Shown: positions 55,192 through 64,000 of the stretch, in pieces
Numbering within the stretch: the first letter of the stretch is position 1
Layout of the letters: each line of letters opens with the position of its first letter
From: Shewanella sp. TC10
GTDB lineage: Bacteria > Pseudomonadota > Gammaproteobacteria > Enterobacterales > Shewanellaceae
NCBI RefSeq assembly: GCF_009663145.1
Contig: NZ_VKHR01000013.1
Coordinates: forward strand, 1 to 64,000
Reading direction: 5' to 3'
Length of the DNA: 64,000 bases
The notes under the pieces: generated by a model
Database searches by the model: none
Told to the model about the DNA's origin: nothing
Seen by the model: only the letters and a program-made list of their open reading frames with translations
Made by a program: the position numbers and the translations under genes

Positions 55192-56994
55192 TTATTGATT
55201 GTACAGTCTTCGACCTTCACGCATAACTTGTATTAGCTCTGGAGCGCTCAACTTTTGCTTAAGTCGTTTTTTATACTCAATATCATATATTCGGTATTTG
55301 CCATGGCGATCTAATACGGTGATTTCTGCATCTTGGTATATAGCAAAAGTCCGGCTGTCACCGATATATACCCAGCTTTGCTCACTCGGCTGAAGTAAGC
55401 TGTAACCTGAGCTGTAGTCGGTACTTGCATTGTTACAATGTAATACTTGGCTCATGATGGTTGGTACAACACCGTAATGGCTCGTGCGGTAACTTACCGT
55501 GTCCGAGATTGTTTTTGGCCAATGCATCACAAAAGGAACTTTGACATTACCAGGTGACAAGTTTTGATTAACCTCGGAAGGGTTACTGCTAAATATTTGT
55601 CCGTGGGTACCCGTAATCATCACAACGGTATCATCATCAACATGGTTGAAAAGTTGCTGTAACTGCTGATCAATAAAAAACAAAGATTGTCGATATTGGT
55701 TATATAGTACCTTTTGAGCTGGCTTTACATCGATATGAGGCTTCACCGTTTCGATCCCTAAAAAGCCAATAGGGGTGTCGTAATGTTTCGGTGCAGATAG
55801 GTTTACCATCGAGAACCAATGAGACTCTTGCTCAGCACTCCAGCTAATAAATTGCTGCACATTTTTCATATCTGTCTGGGCACTGCCTTCTTCACTACTA
55901 TTAGTAAAAACAAAAAGCCCATCAAATATTGAACGGTTCTCAAAGACTCTTTGATTATCTTCTGGCAGGAAAATAGCTTGTTGATAACCAGCTTCATCCA
56001 GCGCTACAGTCATCACAGGCGGCGTGTGATAAAACTCTTTCCTATCACCATAATTGCCTTGTAAGCCATAAAAGAGTGCAAACATTCCGGTTTTAAACTG
56101 ATTGCCACCACTAAAGTGGTCGGTGAACTGTTTATTGTCTAATTGATATTGAGTTAAAAAAGGCATGGTGAGTTCATTCACCATATCCGCTCTTAATCCA
56201 TCAACCGAGACAATCAAAATATTCGGTTGGCTTTTTGTTGAAGAAGGTGCCTTACATTGCAAAGGCAATACCGGATAACTGAGTTGTCTTGATTTGGTTT
56301 GGTAACGGTTATCTTCAATATTTGTGCCTTCAATACCGTGACTTTCCATAAACGAGCGTGCAGTGGCTGGATAAGACAGAGGGTAGGTGTCATCAAAGCG
56401 AGTAATCTGTGTGACGTCTGATGCATCAGCCCAAATATGAACTAAATGACTACTAACAAAACAAATGCCGACGAACGCAATGGCTTTATTACCCAGTTGC
56501 TTCTTTTCTAACTTTTCGATTCTTTTCCAAATAAAGTTAGCAGCAGTCAACTCGATTAATATAATTGCCGTAGGTGTGGCTATGTATGACGTGCTTTTAA
56601 GCAAGGCGTTAAGATCTGTCCAAGCGAGATCAAATGCAAATGGACTTAAGTGAATGCCATAGTCATCAAAGATAATGGTGTCATACAGTAAAATACACAG
56701 GCCGAGTGTGGCGACAAGCGCTGCATAGCCACGGAGTATTTTTGAGTATGGTAATAACAAGGTGACAGGAAAAAGAAAGACGACATATACAATAAAGGCT
56801 AAAAAACTAAAATGACCAATAGTGCTAATGGCAAGGTAGCCCCAACCAATAATGGTTTCAGGGTAACCGACACTCGATAAATATCGGGCGCCCACTATCA
56901 TGGCTAAAAAGCCATTAAAGAAGGCAAACCAGTGTCCCCAGTTAACAAGGCGTGACACTTTGTCACGAGTCATTTGTTTCTTACGCTCAACCAT
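55192..56994 (-). CDS. yejM: inner-membrane sulfatase-fold protein YejM/PbgA (LapC)
   Basis: A 600-residue protein. Five N-terminal helices (~15-190, DUF3413) precede a periplasmic alkaline-phosphatase/sulfatase-fold domain starting at PNILIVSVDGLRADMV (~255-270) and ending ~580. In enterobacteria YejM/LapC controls LPS synthesis by restraining LapB-FtsH degradation of LpxC. The usual sulfatase nucleophile context is not conserved in YejM proteins and I see none here. It lies 101 bp after yejL on the same strand. Confidence 0.92.
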   Translation of the reverse strand: MVERKKQMTRDKVSRLVNWGHWFAFFNGFLAMIVGARYLSSVGYPETIIGWGYLAISTIGHFSFLAFIVYVVFLFPVTLLLPYSKILRGYAALVATLGLCILLYDTIIFDDYGIHLSPFAFDLAWTDLNALLKSTSYIATPTAIILIELTAANFIWKRIEKLEKKQLGNKAIAFVGICFVSSHLVHIWADASDVTQITRFDDTYPLSYPATARSFMESHGIEGTNIEDNRYQTKSRQLSYPVLPLQCKAPSSTKSQPNILIVSVDGLRADMVNELTMPFLTQYQLDNKQFTDHFSGGNQFKTGMFALFYGLQGNYGDRKEFYHTPPVMTVALDEAGYQQAIFLPEDNQRVFENRSIFDGLFVFTNSSEEGSAQTDMKNVQQFISWSAEQESHWFSMVNLSAPKHYDTPIGFLGIETVKPHIDVKPAQKVLYNQYRQSLFFIDQQLQQLFNHVDDDTVVMITGTHGQIFSSNPSEVNQNLSPGNVKVPFVMHWPKTISDTVSYRTSHYGVVPTIMSQVLHCNNASTDYSSGYSLLQPSEQSWVYIGDSRTFAIYQDAEITVLDRHGKYRIYDIEYKKRLKQKLSAPELIQVMREGRRLYNQ

Positions 56995-57095
56995 GCGGTA
57001 TCGTTTTCCTAATCCTATCTGGAATCAAAATAATTGTGTCAAAAATTAAACTTAAAAATAGCATACCTTTGAACAATTTAAATGACTTTACTTAT

Positions 57096-57314
57096 TTAGT
57101 CGGCTTTAACAGATTGTGCTAAAGCTTTAGCGAACTGTTCAGCTACAGCTTGACGAGATTCACTTGGTACTTTGTTTTCAAGTAAGTGTGAAACACAGTT
57201 GCCTAATACCATAAGGCTTAAGTCAGTTGGTGCTTGATGCTTGTTTAGTACTGCTAAAAGCTCAGTAATTAACGCTTCAACTTGGGTATTGGTATATTTA
57301 GATTGGATAGCCAT
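57096..57314 (-). CDS. yejL: YejL family protein (UPF0352/DUF1414)
   Basis: A 72-residue helical cytoplasmic protein; KYTNTQVEALITELLAVLNKH and SLMVLGNCVSHLL are family-typical. Function is unknown. It precedes yejM and is divergent from yejK, as in E. coli. The 286-bp gap upstream to yejK is AT-rich divergent promoter space. Confidence 0.93.
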   Translation of the reverse strand: MAIQSKYTNTQVEALITELLAVLNKHQAPTDLSLMVLGNCVSHLLENKVPSESRQAVAEQFAKALAQSVKAD

Positions 57315-57600
57315 AATCAGAAAAGTTCAAAAAGTAATGAATTAGCCCGTCATTATATCGGATTTCAAGCGTGGTTGCTGCAAGTTTATCATGGCTAAAA
57401 TTACATCAAATCTCAGGGCTTTAACTAAATTTATGGTGAGGTTTTAAATGAATCGTTTAACTAGGGTTTAACTAAGGTTTAAATCGTTATATTTAAATGT
57501 TGCTGCACGATTTTAATAAGATTTTTTGAGACTTTTTAAAACTCTCTGTTATGATATTGAGCGCTATTTCGCTTCCATCAAAACAGATCAGTTAGGGCTT

Positions 57601-58629
57601 ATGAGCATCAATATCGAACAAGCAATTATCCATGAAATCTCACAAGACAGTCAGGGGCAGTTAAGCTGTCGTCTAAGACCTCAACCACTGTTAAACAGTA
57701 ATGCTGTTGAGTCTATGTTGGAAGAGTTACATCAAACATATACTGGTAAAGCGGGTAAAGGTTTTGGCTTTTTTGGTACTCATGGCGAAGATGGAGAAGC
57801 AAATCCAGCTTTTTCAAATGCCTTAAATGAATATCGTAGTGGCGAGCTTGGTTTTGTCGAGTTCAGTAGTGCAGCCAGTAAGCTACTTCAAGAAGAGTTA
57901 GCAAAGTATGACTTTAGCCAAGGTGGTTTTTTATTAATGTCATGCTATACCAGCATGACAAGTGATTATTTGTTTGTGGCATTATTAAATGCCAAACCAT
58001 CTATGACTGTACTTGATGATATGGAGCTGTCGCAAAACAATCATCTGGACTTAACAAATGTTCAATTGGCTGCCCGCATTGATTTGACAGAGTGGCAAGC
58101 AGATAAAGAATCCCGCAAATACATTTCATTTGTACGTGGCCGCGCGGGTCGTAAAGTCGCAGATTTCTTTTTAGACTTTATGGGTTGTGTTGAAGGTGTT
58201 AACACCAAAGCTCAGAATAAAACGTTAATGAATGCCGTTGAAGACTTTGTTGCTAGCAGTGAGTTAACTAAAGATGAGCGTCAGCAATGTCGCGACAAAG
58301 TATTTGATTATTGTAGTGAACGTGCCGATGAAGGTGGCGATATTGAAGTTAAGGATTTAGCTGATGAGTTAGCTGATTCTGGTATGGATTCATTCTATGA
58401 CTTTGCTTGTGGTGGCACTTACGAGCTTGATGAAGAGTTTCCTGCAGATAAAGCCAGTTTACGAACGTTAAAGAAGTTTTCGGGCACTGGTGGTGGAGTG
58501 ACATTAAGTTTTGATGGTGGTCATTTAGGTGAACGCGTTATCTACGATCCTATTTCTGACACCTTATTAATTAAAGGTGTGCCAGCGAATTTAAAAGACC
58601 AATTAGACCGCCGTCTAAAAGGTGAATAA
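57601..58629 (+). CDS. yejK: nucleoid-associated protein YejK (NdpA)
   Basis: A 342-residue cytoplasmic nucleoid-associated protein. It starts [13 protein letters not shown], has [24 protein letters not shown] (~180-203), and ends with a basic tail. I use ATG 57601 (AGGG upstream), which matches the family N-terminus; the open frame back to 57526 is an unlikely extension. A terminator follows. Confidence 0.94.
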   Translation: MSINIEQAIIHEISQDSQGQLSCRLRPQPLLNSNAVESMLEELHQTYTGKAGKGFGFFGTHGEDGEANPAFSNALNEYRSGELGFVEFSSAASKLLQEELAKYDFSQGGFLLMSCYTSMTSDYLFVALLNAKPSMTVLDDMELSQNNHLDLTNVQLAARIDLTEWQADKESRKYISFVRGRAGRKVADFFLDFMGCVEGVNTKAQNKTLMNAVEDFVASSELTKDERQQCRDKVFDYCSERADEGGDIEVKDLADELADSGMDSFYDFACGGTYELDEEFPADKASLRTLKKFSGTGGGVTLSFDGGHLGERVIYDPISDTLLIKGVPANLKDQLDRRLKGE

Positions 58630-58646
58630 AGCATCATATTTAAATT

Positions 58647-58673
58647 AAAGCGTCCGTTTGGGCGCTTTTTTTT
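58647..58673 (+). terminator. rho-independent terminator of yejK
   Basis: Stem AAAGCGTCC with GGGCGCTTT (one G-U pair), GTTT loop, followed by a run of T. Confidence 0.9.
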
Positions 58674-58844
58674 GCACTTTTTATATGTATTAAACGATTT
58701 GAGTACATTTGTGAGCTTATTTACTCGTAATTACATTTAAACATTTTTTTATTAAATTATTTTAGTACACTAGCCCAAAAATTTTGCCTGTTTTATATAG
58801 TTAATTGCTGGTGGACACCTTTTAGTGACCACGCTGGGGGAATC

Positions 58845-59792
58845 ATGATTACTGCCTATGTTTATAAAGATCGTAAGTTAACTGTTCACGAGCTTAATGT
58901 TCAAGACAGTATACCCGAACAAACATTATGGTTAGACATGTTCAAACCCAATGATGATGAAAGGGAATGGTTAAGTCGATTTTCGGTAGAAGAAGTTCCC
59001 GAAGAAGAAGATATTAACGAAATTGAAGCTTCAGCACGTTTTTTCCAAAGTAAAGATGGCTTACACATTAACTCTTTATTCCCGCAGCGAGTGGGTTCAG
59101 ATGTTCGGGGCATTAACGTTTCGTTTAACTTGAGAAAAGATTTTTTACTCACCATTCGCGAAGACGATGTTGGTTTAATCCGCTTACTGCGCAACTATTT
59201 ACGTTTAGGCCGTTTAGATGCAACAACTCCCCAAGGGTTAATGCTCGAGTTGTTCCATTTAAAAGTCGATTACCTATCTGATTTAATTGAAGATGTTTAT
59301 TCTGTCTTAGATAGTGTAAGTGAAAAAGTGTTTGATGATGAAGAGCTGGATGAAGTCTTTAAAATGATCACTTTACAAGAAGACTCAAACGGTAAGATTC
59401 GTTTGAGTTTGCTCGATACACAGCGTTCGTTACGTTACATTCAGCGTTATTATCGCGATCATTTATCTGAAGAAAACATTAAAGATTTACGTGAAATGTT
59501 ATCGGATATTGAATCGCTAATGCCCCATAGCCAGTTTATTTTCGATAAATTAAATTTCTTATTGGATGCGGCAATGGGCTTTAGTGGTATACAGCAAACT
59601 AAGATCATTAAGATCTTCTCGGTTGCAGCTGTTGTATTTTTACCACCAACAGTAATTGCCAGTAGTTACGGGATGAACTTTGCTAATATGCCAGAATTAG
59701 ATTGGCGGTTTGGTTACCCTATGGCTATTGGTTTGATGCTTGCTAGTGCCGGTGGTACTTATTTATTCTTTAAACGTAAAGGCTGGTTATAA
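58845..59792 (+). CDS. corA: Mg2+/Co2+ channel CorA
   Basis: A 315-residue pentameric divalent-cation channel of the inner membrane. The soluble alpha/beta and long helical N-terminal region includes the acidic helix VFDDEELDEVFKM. Two C-terminal helices follow, with the selectivity motif YGMNF (~275-279) between them and the basic end FFKRKGWL. Length equals E. coli CorA. A small imperfect hairpin (58812-58834) lies just before the start. Second Mg2+ transporter in the window. Confidence 0.95.
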   Translation: MITAYVYKDRKLTVHELNVQDSIPEQTLWLDMFKPNDDEREWLSRFSVEEVPEEEDINEIEASARFFQSKDGLHINSLFPQRVGSDVRGINVSFNLRKDFLLTIREDDVGLIRLLRNYLRLGRLDATTPQGLMLELFHLKVDYLSDLIEDVYSVLDSVSEKVFDDEELDEVFKMITLQEDSNGKIRLSLLDTQRSLRYIQRYYRDHLSEENIKDLREMLSDIESLMPHSQFIFDKLNFLLDAAMGFSGIQQTKIIKIFSVAAVVFLPPTVIASSYGMNFANMPELDWRFGYPMAIGLMLASAGGTYLFFKRKGWL

Positions 59793-59818
59793 CTTTGTGT
59801 TGAGCCGCTTTTGAAAAC

Positions 59819-59857
59819 AAAAAACCATTAATAGCTAATCTATTAATGGTTTTTTTG
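59819..59857. terminator. bidirectional terminator between corA and the HD-GYP gene
   Basis: A 15-bp stem (59819-59833 with 59841-59855; AAAAAACCATTAATA), seven-base loop, T-run on the plus side and, in reverse, on the minus side. Confidence 0.9.
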
Positions 59858-59875
59858 TAATGATTTTATAAGAGA

Positions 59876-61132
59876 TTAAGGCTGACCAATACCGTAACTT
59901 ATCCGCTCTCTTGGGTTTAAATATTTAAATATATTTTCAGGTAAGGCAGAAATTGGTAAGCAGCGCACAATACTGATTTCTTCCCGCTCTATATCGATGA
60001 TAGGTGCTTGCTCTTTTGGCACGAGCGGATCATATAGCATGATTTGCGGGAATAAAATTTTATTAAGGTTCACTGACATTACCATACCAAATTGACCACT
60101 GGATAACTCAATGACACTACCTGGTGGATAAATACCGATGGTTTTAATCAATTTGCCAACGTATTCGCTATTCAGCTTTTGCTTATAATTTTTGTAGATA
60201 ATCCCCAAAGATGCATACGGCGTTTTGGCTTTAGAGCCTTTTGTGCCATTACATAAATCATCATATTCGTTTACTACAGTGATTAACTGAGAAAACTTAT
60301 CCAATTCTTCCCCTTTTAGGCCTTTTGGATAGCCTGAACCATCAATAAACTCATGATGATTAGCGATCATAGGTTTCGCTTGCTCAGGAAAGGTATCTGC
60401 GAGCTTAAGGAAGTTAAGACTCATCAAAGGATGTTGCCTAATTAAGTTTTGTTCTGGCTTGGTAAGCTGGACTTGCTTATTAAGAATGTTTTTGGGAATT
60501 TTGAGTTTTCCAACGTCATGAAATAATGCGCCTAATCCAATTAATTCAATGTCTTCACGACTCCATTCAAGGCTTTTACCTAGCATCATACACATGACTG
60601 ATACGTTTAAAGAATGGTGATAAATTAAGTCGCCAGGTTTGGCATCAGACATTAAATGAAGGACTAAATCATCTGAGTTAAGCAGCATATTGGTCATTGA
60701 GCTAATCAAGTCTTTAGCGTCATTAACGGAGTTTAGTGGACGGCTGCCCAGTTTAGAGACAGTTGAGCGCATCATTGATAAAGAGCGTTCAAATTGTTGC
60801 TCAGTCTTTTTGATACTGCGACGGAGTTTTTTCTGTGACTCGATTTGGTCATGTTTATATTGATCCATTTCAAGTTTTAATTTGTCTAAACTATCGTCAT
60901 CAACAGGCGGTGTTTTATCAGAGGTAGTATCGGGCTCGAGTAATTCACTGTCACTTCGTTCAGTATCGTAAAAGACCTGATCTATCCCAAGGCTTTTAAT
61001 TAGCTCAATTTGTGATTGGGTTTTAACTTTAAAATTACTGAAAAGGAAAGGGTGGTCCTTCCATGAAACTGGTAGGCGAATAAAGTTGCCCACTTGAATT
61101 TGATTGATAGAAACTTTTACAGAATTTTTCAT
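59876..61132 (-). CDS. HD-GYP cyclic-di-GMP phosphodiesterase with DUF3391 N-terminus
   Basis: A 418-residue cytoplasmic protein. Residues ~1-110 resemble DUF3391 (VSINQIQVGNFIRLPVSW near the start), followed by a short coiled coil, then the HD-GYP domain ~150-345. The domain has HSLNVSVMCMMLG, the metal motif FHDVGKLKIP, ANHHEFIDGSGYPKGLKG with the HHExxDGxGYP signature, and YDDLCNG. All key residues are present, so degradation of c-di-GMP is expected. Converges with corA. Confidence 0.93.
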   Translation of the reverse strand: MKNSVKVSINQIQVGNFIRLPVSWKDHPFLFSNFKVKTQSQIELIKSLGIDQVFYDTERSDSELLEPDTTSDKTPPVDDDSLDKLKLEMDQYKHDQIESQKKLRRSIKKTEQQFERSLSMMRSTVSKLGSRPLNSVNDAKDLISSMTNMLLNSDDLVLHLMSDAKPGDLIYHHSLNVSVMCMMLGKSLEWSREDIELIGLGALFHDVGKLKIPKNILNKQVQLTKPEQNLIRQHPLMSLNFLKLADTFPEQAKPMIANHHEFIDGSGYPKGLKGEELDKFSQLITVVNEYDDLCNGTKGSKAKTPYASLGIIYKNYKQKLNSEYVGKLIKTIGIYPPGSVIELSSGQFGMVMSVNLNKILFPQIMLYDPLVPKEQAPIIDIEREEISIVRCLPISALPENIFKYLNPRERISYGIGQP

Positions 61133-61260
61133 AGGTTAAAACAAATACTTAAAGTCACTTTTGTTATTAGAATTGTGAATGATAAATAACCAGCTTTTGC
61201 CAATTTATCCATTCCATGGCAGCATATTATCATTACATTATAGAAAAGTGCTGATTTAAT

Positions 61261-61956
61261 ATGGATTTTATTGAAGTCATTCCCAATGCAATTACGAATG
61301 ATTTATGTGACAGGTTGATAACAACTTTCGAGCAACATGAAGGTGTGATTGAAGGAAAAACGGGTCAAGGAGTTGATAAAAGTAAAAAACAAAGCCTTGA
61401 TTTAACATTGGATAATTATAGTGACTTAACTTCGATTAAAAATGAATTACTTCAAGTTACTTTAAAACACGCTGCAAATTATTTTAAACAATATCCTATG
61501 GCGTTAATGGGAGCTGTGTCAGTTAGCGTGTCTGATGAACAGGGAAATCCAGTTACTCTTAATCCTGATAACTTTAATACCCTTGGAGAACCAAGGGCTG
61601 AAGCGCTAACTAAGTATTTGTATCGAAGTGGTTCGGTTAATTTACAGAAGTATTTACAAGGTGTAGGTGGTTATCCGCACTGGCATTCTGAAAACTTTCC
61701 ACAAATGGGGTCTCACGAAGCGCTGCATCGAGTCGTGTTATATATGTACTATTTAAATGATGTTGAACAAGGCGGCGAAACTGAGTTTTATTATCAAGGT
61801 AAATCAGTAAAACCCCAAAAAGGCACTATGGTCATTGCCCCTGCAGGCTTTACTCATACTCATCGTGGCAATATGCCAAAAAGTAGTGATAAATATATTG
61901 CGACTTCGTGGATTATGTTTAATAAAGCTGAGCAGTTATACGCCCCAATTAGGTAG
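61261..61956 (+). CDS. 2-oxoglutarate/Fe(II)-dependent oxygenase (prolyl 4-hydroxylase type)
   Basis: A 231-residue protein with the P4Hc double-stranded beta-helix. The iron motif starts at HWHSE (near 140-144, HxE type), then LYMYYLNDVEQGGETEF, then the distal His in GFTHTHRGN with a following basic residue, and YIATSWIMF. Substrate is not known; bacterial members hydroxylate peptides such as EF-Tu Pro or free amino acids. Stand-alone gene. Confidence 0.85.
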   Translation: MDFIEVIPNAITNDLCDRLITTFEQHEGVIEGKTGQGVDKSKKQSLDLTLDNYSDLTSIKNELLQVTLKHAANYFKQYPMALMGAVSVSVSDEQGNPVTLNPDNFNTLGEPRAEALTKYLYRSGSVNLQKYLQGVGGYPHWHSENFPQMGSHEALHRVVLYMYYLNDVEQGGETEFYYQGKSVKPQKGTMVIAPAGFTHTHRGNMPKSSDKYIATSWIMFNKAEQLYAPIR

Positions 61957-61996
61957 GGCCAAAACAAGTTAACGTTTTAACTCATCCATAAAATTT

Positions 61997-62025
61997 AAAG
62001 CGAGGAGATAGCTCCTCGCTTTATA
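61997..62025. terminator. hairpin terminator after the oxygenase gene
   Basis: An 11-bp stem AAAGCGAGGAG with CTCCTCGCTTT (61997-62007, 62012-62022), four-base loop. The T-run is short. Confidence 0.7.
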
Positions 62026-62041
62026 ACATATCCAATTTAGA

Positions 62042-62137
62042 GAGCTTAACTTTATCTATTAATAAGAGCTTAACTTTATCTATTAATAAGAGCTTAACTT
62101 TATCTATTAATAAGAGCTTAACTTTATCTATTAATAG
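62042..62137. repeat. 4 x 24-bp tandem repeat
   Basis: Four head-to-tail units starting at 62042, 62066, 62090 and 62114, each beginning GAGCTTAACTTTATC. The first three are identical and the fourth differs only in its last base. It ends 12 bases before the phoQ stop codon. Confidence 0.97.
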
Positions 62138-62149
62138 AAGTAGTTCAGT

Positions 62150-63502
62150 TTATTGAGGCGGGATTTTTATTGTGAATTTTGCCCCTTGCAAGTGACTCTC
62201 AGTGATTGAAAGTAAACCATGATAGCTACTCACGATCTCATTACAGACGGCAAGTCCAATGCCTTGCCCCGGTGATTGAGTATCCGCTCGCACTCCTCGC
62301 TGTATTATCCGTTCTTTAATGTCATCTTCGACCCCAGGTCCATCATCTTCAACAATGAGTACAGCATTGCCATCCTGATCAATGTGAGCTGAAATAATCA
62401 CTTCGCTGATAGATAACCTGAAAGCGTTCTCCATCAAATTACCACACAGCTCCATTAGATCACCCTTATTGATAGGGAAGCTGATCTGTGGTTCAACATT
62501 GGCGGTAAACTTAATCCCTTTTTCATGGTAAATTTTAAATAACATCTGAGATAGCTGATCAATCATCGGCCTTACAGAAGTTTGTTCGTGAACTAAGCCT
62601 TGGCGGCCCACAAGAGCGCGTTTCAATTGATATTTAACCAGCTGATCCATTTGACCCACTTGCTGCATAATTTTCTCACTGGCATCAGCTTTAGTAAGTG
62701 ACTTGTCATCTGTTATCGCATGAACAGCAGCCAATCGTGTTTTAAGACTATGGGCTAAGTCGTTCATCGCATTTTGGTAACGTTCCTGCTGATCGCTTGA
62801 TTGAACTAGTAATTGATTGAGTGCTTGAGTAACCCCTTCTAGCTCTTGAGGGTAGCCGTCAGAAAGCGATTCTTTTTTACCGTCTCCTATGGCTTGTAAT
62901 TCACTTTTTAATCTTGTCATTGGGCGCATGCCCCAGTAAGCCGCGCTAATAAGTAGAATAAAGGCAAGTAACATCACTACGGCAAGGCGAAGATAGGTGA
63001 GCTTTTTAAAACGCTTGAATTCGTTTTCGACAGAGTCAGCATCTTTCAAAACCACCATATTATATTGAGTTTGATTAAGCTCTACAGGCAGTAAATAAGC
63101 AAAGTAGGACTTTTCATCTGACATTGTTAAGTAATAGGGAGGGCTTGTGTCTGCAATTGAATCAAATCGCTGACAGATATTGTTAAGACCACTTTGTCTT
63201 GCAAGTGTGGAAACCCAAACCTCGTCAAAGGCTTGCGTGCAGCTCGCCATCATATAGCTTTTTTGCTTATTATTTTCATTGAGCCAATTATTGTCAGCAG
63301 GAATAAGGTCATATTCTCGCAATTCAGCAGCAATTTGCGGCATTTCAGCAATGAGCTGTGAGGTTTCTTTATTATAACTATTTTGTGCGTGTAGGATGGT
63401 AACCGACCACGCAAGCCCAAACCCCACCAGTGCAATGATACTGAGTGAAGTTATGAACATCCGAGTTAATAGACGTTTTTTGGGCTTAAAATTTAGCTGC
63501 AT
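62150..63502 (-). CDS. phoQ: sensor histidine kinase PhoQ
   Basis: A 450-residue membrane kinase. Two helices (~14-36 and ~171-190) flank a periplasmic sensor domain (~40-168) with Cys88 and Cys110. A HAMP linker follows, then the H-box NDLAHSLKTRLAAVH with His251, N-box NLMENAFR, G1 VEDDGPGV and G2 GQGIGLAV. HSLKT is the PhoQ-type H-box, but the usual next Pro is Arg256 (CGA). PhoQ responds to low Mg2+, acid pH or antimicrobial peptides. The gene overlaps phoP by 10 bp. Confidence 0.88.
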   Translation of the reverse strand: MQLNFKPKKRLLTRMFITSLSIIALVGFGLAWSVTILHAQNSYNKETSQLIAEMPQIAAELREYDLIPADNNWLNENNKQKSYMMASCTQAFDEVWVSTLARQSGLNNICQRFDSIADTSPPYYLTMSDEKSYFAYLLPVELNQTQYNMVVLKDADSVENEFKRFKKLTYLRLAVVMLLAFILLISAAYWGMRPMTRLKSELQAIGDGKKESLSDGYPQELEGVTQALNQLLVQSSDQQERYQNAMNDLAHSLKTRLAAVHAITDDKSLTKADASEKIMQQVGQMDQLVKYQLKRALVGRQGLVHEQTSVRPMIDQLSQMLFKIYHEKGIKFTANVEPQISFPINKGDLMELCGNLMENAFRLSISEVIISAHIDQDGNAVLIVEDDGPGVEDDIKERIIQRGVRADTQSPGQGIGLAVCNEIVSSYHGLLSITESHLQGAKFTIKIPPQ

Positions 63503-64000
63503 GGTAAGTTAAACTTATATCCTTGGCCACGAATGGTCGCAATAGGGTTGTCAATTCCACCGTTGCTGAGCTTTTTGCGAATGCGACTGACCATAACTTC
63601 AATAGTATTGGGGTCACCTTCTTTGTCACCATAAACAACGTCGAGTAATCTTTGCTTAGCGACAACTTCATGACAATGGCGCATCAAATATTCCAAAATA
63701 AGGTACTCGAACGCAGTCACTTCCATATTTTCATCATTTAAACTGACTTGCTTAGCTGCTAAGTCGAGCTGAAGTGTACCACTGCTAATTGTAGGCTTTA
63801 CGAATCCAGCACTTCTTCTGACGAGAGCATCAAGTCGAGCCACTAACTCTTCTTTTTGAAAAGGTTTCACTAAATAGTCGTCTGCGCCAGCGTTTAAACC
63901 TTCGACTTTATCTTGCCAGTTAACGCGGGCAGTTAAAATGAGAATAGGTGCTTTTACATCTGCATTACGGATATCTGATATTAAGGTCATCCCGTCTTTG
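63493..64000 (-). CDS. phoP: response regulator PhoP, 5' part outside the window
   Basis: Partial: the frame is open to the right edge, so the N-terminus with the phospho-acceptor Asp is not visible. Seen are the receiver strand PILILTARVNW with the switch Thr, and YLVKPF with the conserved Lys. The OmpR-type winged helix contains VTAFEYLILEYLMRHCHEVVAK and the recognition helix VMVSRIRKKL. It is upstream of and overlaps phoQ. Confidence 0.9.
   Translation of the reverse strand, partial: KDGMTLISDIRNADVKAPILILTARVNWQDKVEGLNAGADDYLVKPFQKEELVARLDALVRRSAGFVKPTISSGTLQLDLAAKQVSLNDENMEVTAFEYLILEYLMRHCHEVVAKQRLLDVVYGDKEGDPNTIEVMVSRIRKKLSNGGIDNPIATIRGQGYKFNLPCS

Noticed and set aside
62042..62137. 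CRISPR array
   Set aside because: The four units abut without spacers and no cas gene is present; it is a simple tandem repeat.

Overview
The window looks like chromosome from a Shewanella-type marine gammaproteobacterium. Evidence: a napEDABC operon with tetraheme NapC, a GntR-prpB-prpC-acnD-prpF propionate locus, uninterrupted recC-recB-recD, the yejK/yejL/yejM group, many c-type cytochrome motifs, AT-rich DNA, and several intergenic palindromic repeat elements of the kind scattered through Shewanella and its relatives. All assignments come from reading the sequence; no database search was run.

Layout. 0-5 kb: a dispersed-repeat-like inverted repeat; a truncated lipoprotein whose last ~22 residues are the C-terminus of the rRNA methyltransferase RlmB; its full-length paralogue, a beta-helix protein fused to a diheme domain; and a conserved protein of unknown function. 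5-14 kb: tesA divergent from and overlapping the ybbA-ybbP exporter, a small monooxygenase-like protein, a LysR regulator, a YfcH-like epimerase, an AI-2E-family membrane protein and an RlmI/K-like methyltransferase. 14-19 kb: napEDABC behind an FNR/EtrA-like box. 19-24.5 kb: two solute-binding proteins with no transporter beside them, a small unknown protein, Ddl and an acyltransferase. 24.5-32 kb: the 2-methylcitrate cycle with its regulator, two matching palindromic operators, a long hairpin and internal terminators. 32-42 kb: a small DUF6435-like gene and RecBCD. 42.2-43.2 kb: a gene-free region holding two inverted copies of a ~200 bp repeat. 43-51 kb: MoxR/DUF58/transglutaminase operon, lytic transglycosylase Slt and RmuC. 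51-64 kb: MsrPQ, a CBS-less MgtE behind a structured leader, tRNA-Pro, YejM/YejL/YejK, CorA, an HD-GYP phosphodiesterase, a 2OG-Fe(II) oxygenase and PhoQ-PhoP (PhoP cut by the window edge).

How genes work together. NapC passes quinol electrons to NapB and NapA for periplasmic nitrate reduction, with NapD as the NapA chaperone. PrpC, AcnD, PrpF and PrpB turn propionyl-CoA plus oxaloacetate into pyruvate plus succinate. RecBCD repairs double-strand breaks. MsrPQ repairs periplasmic methionine sulfoxide. The last 10 kb gathers envelope and magnesium functions (MgtE, CorA, PhoPQ, YejM/LapC), which are functionally related although they form no single operon.

Most of the window is ordinary core genome. 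The points most worth a second look are the RlmB-tail chimera beside the beta-helix/diheme fusion, the mgtE leader, the hairpin and operators of the prp locus, the paired inverted repeats at 42.6-43.2 kb, and the altered H-box of PhoQ.
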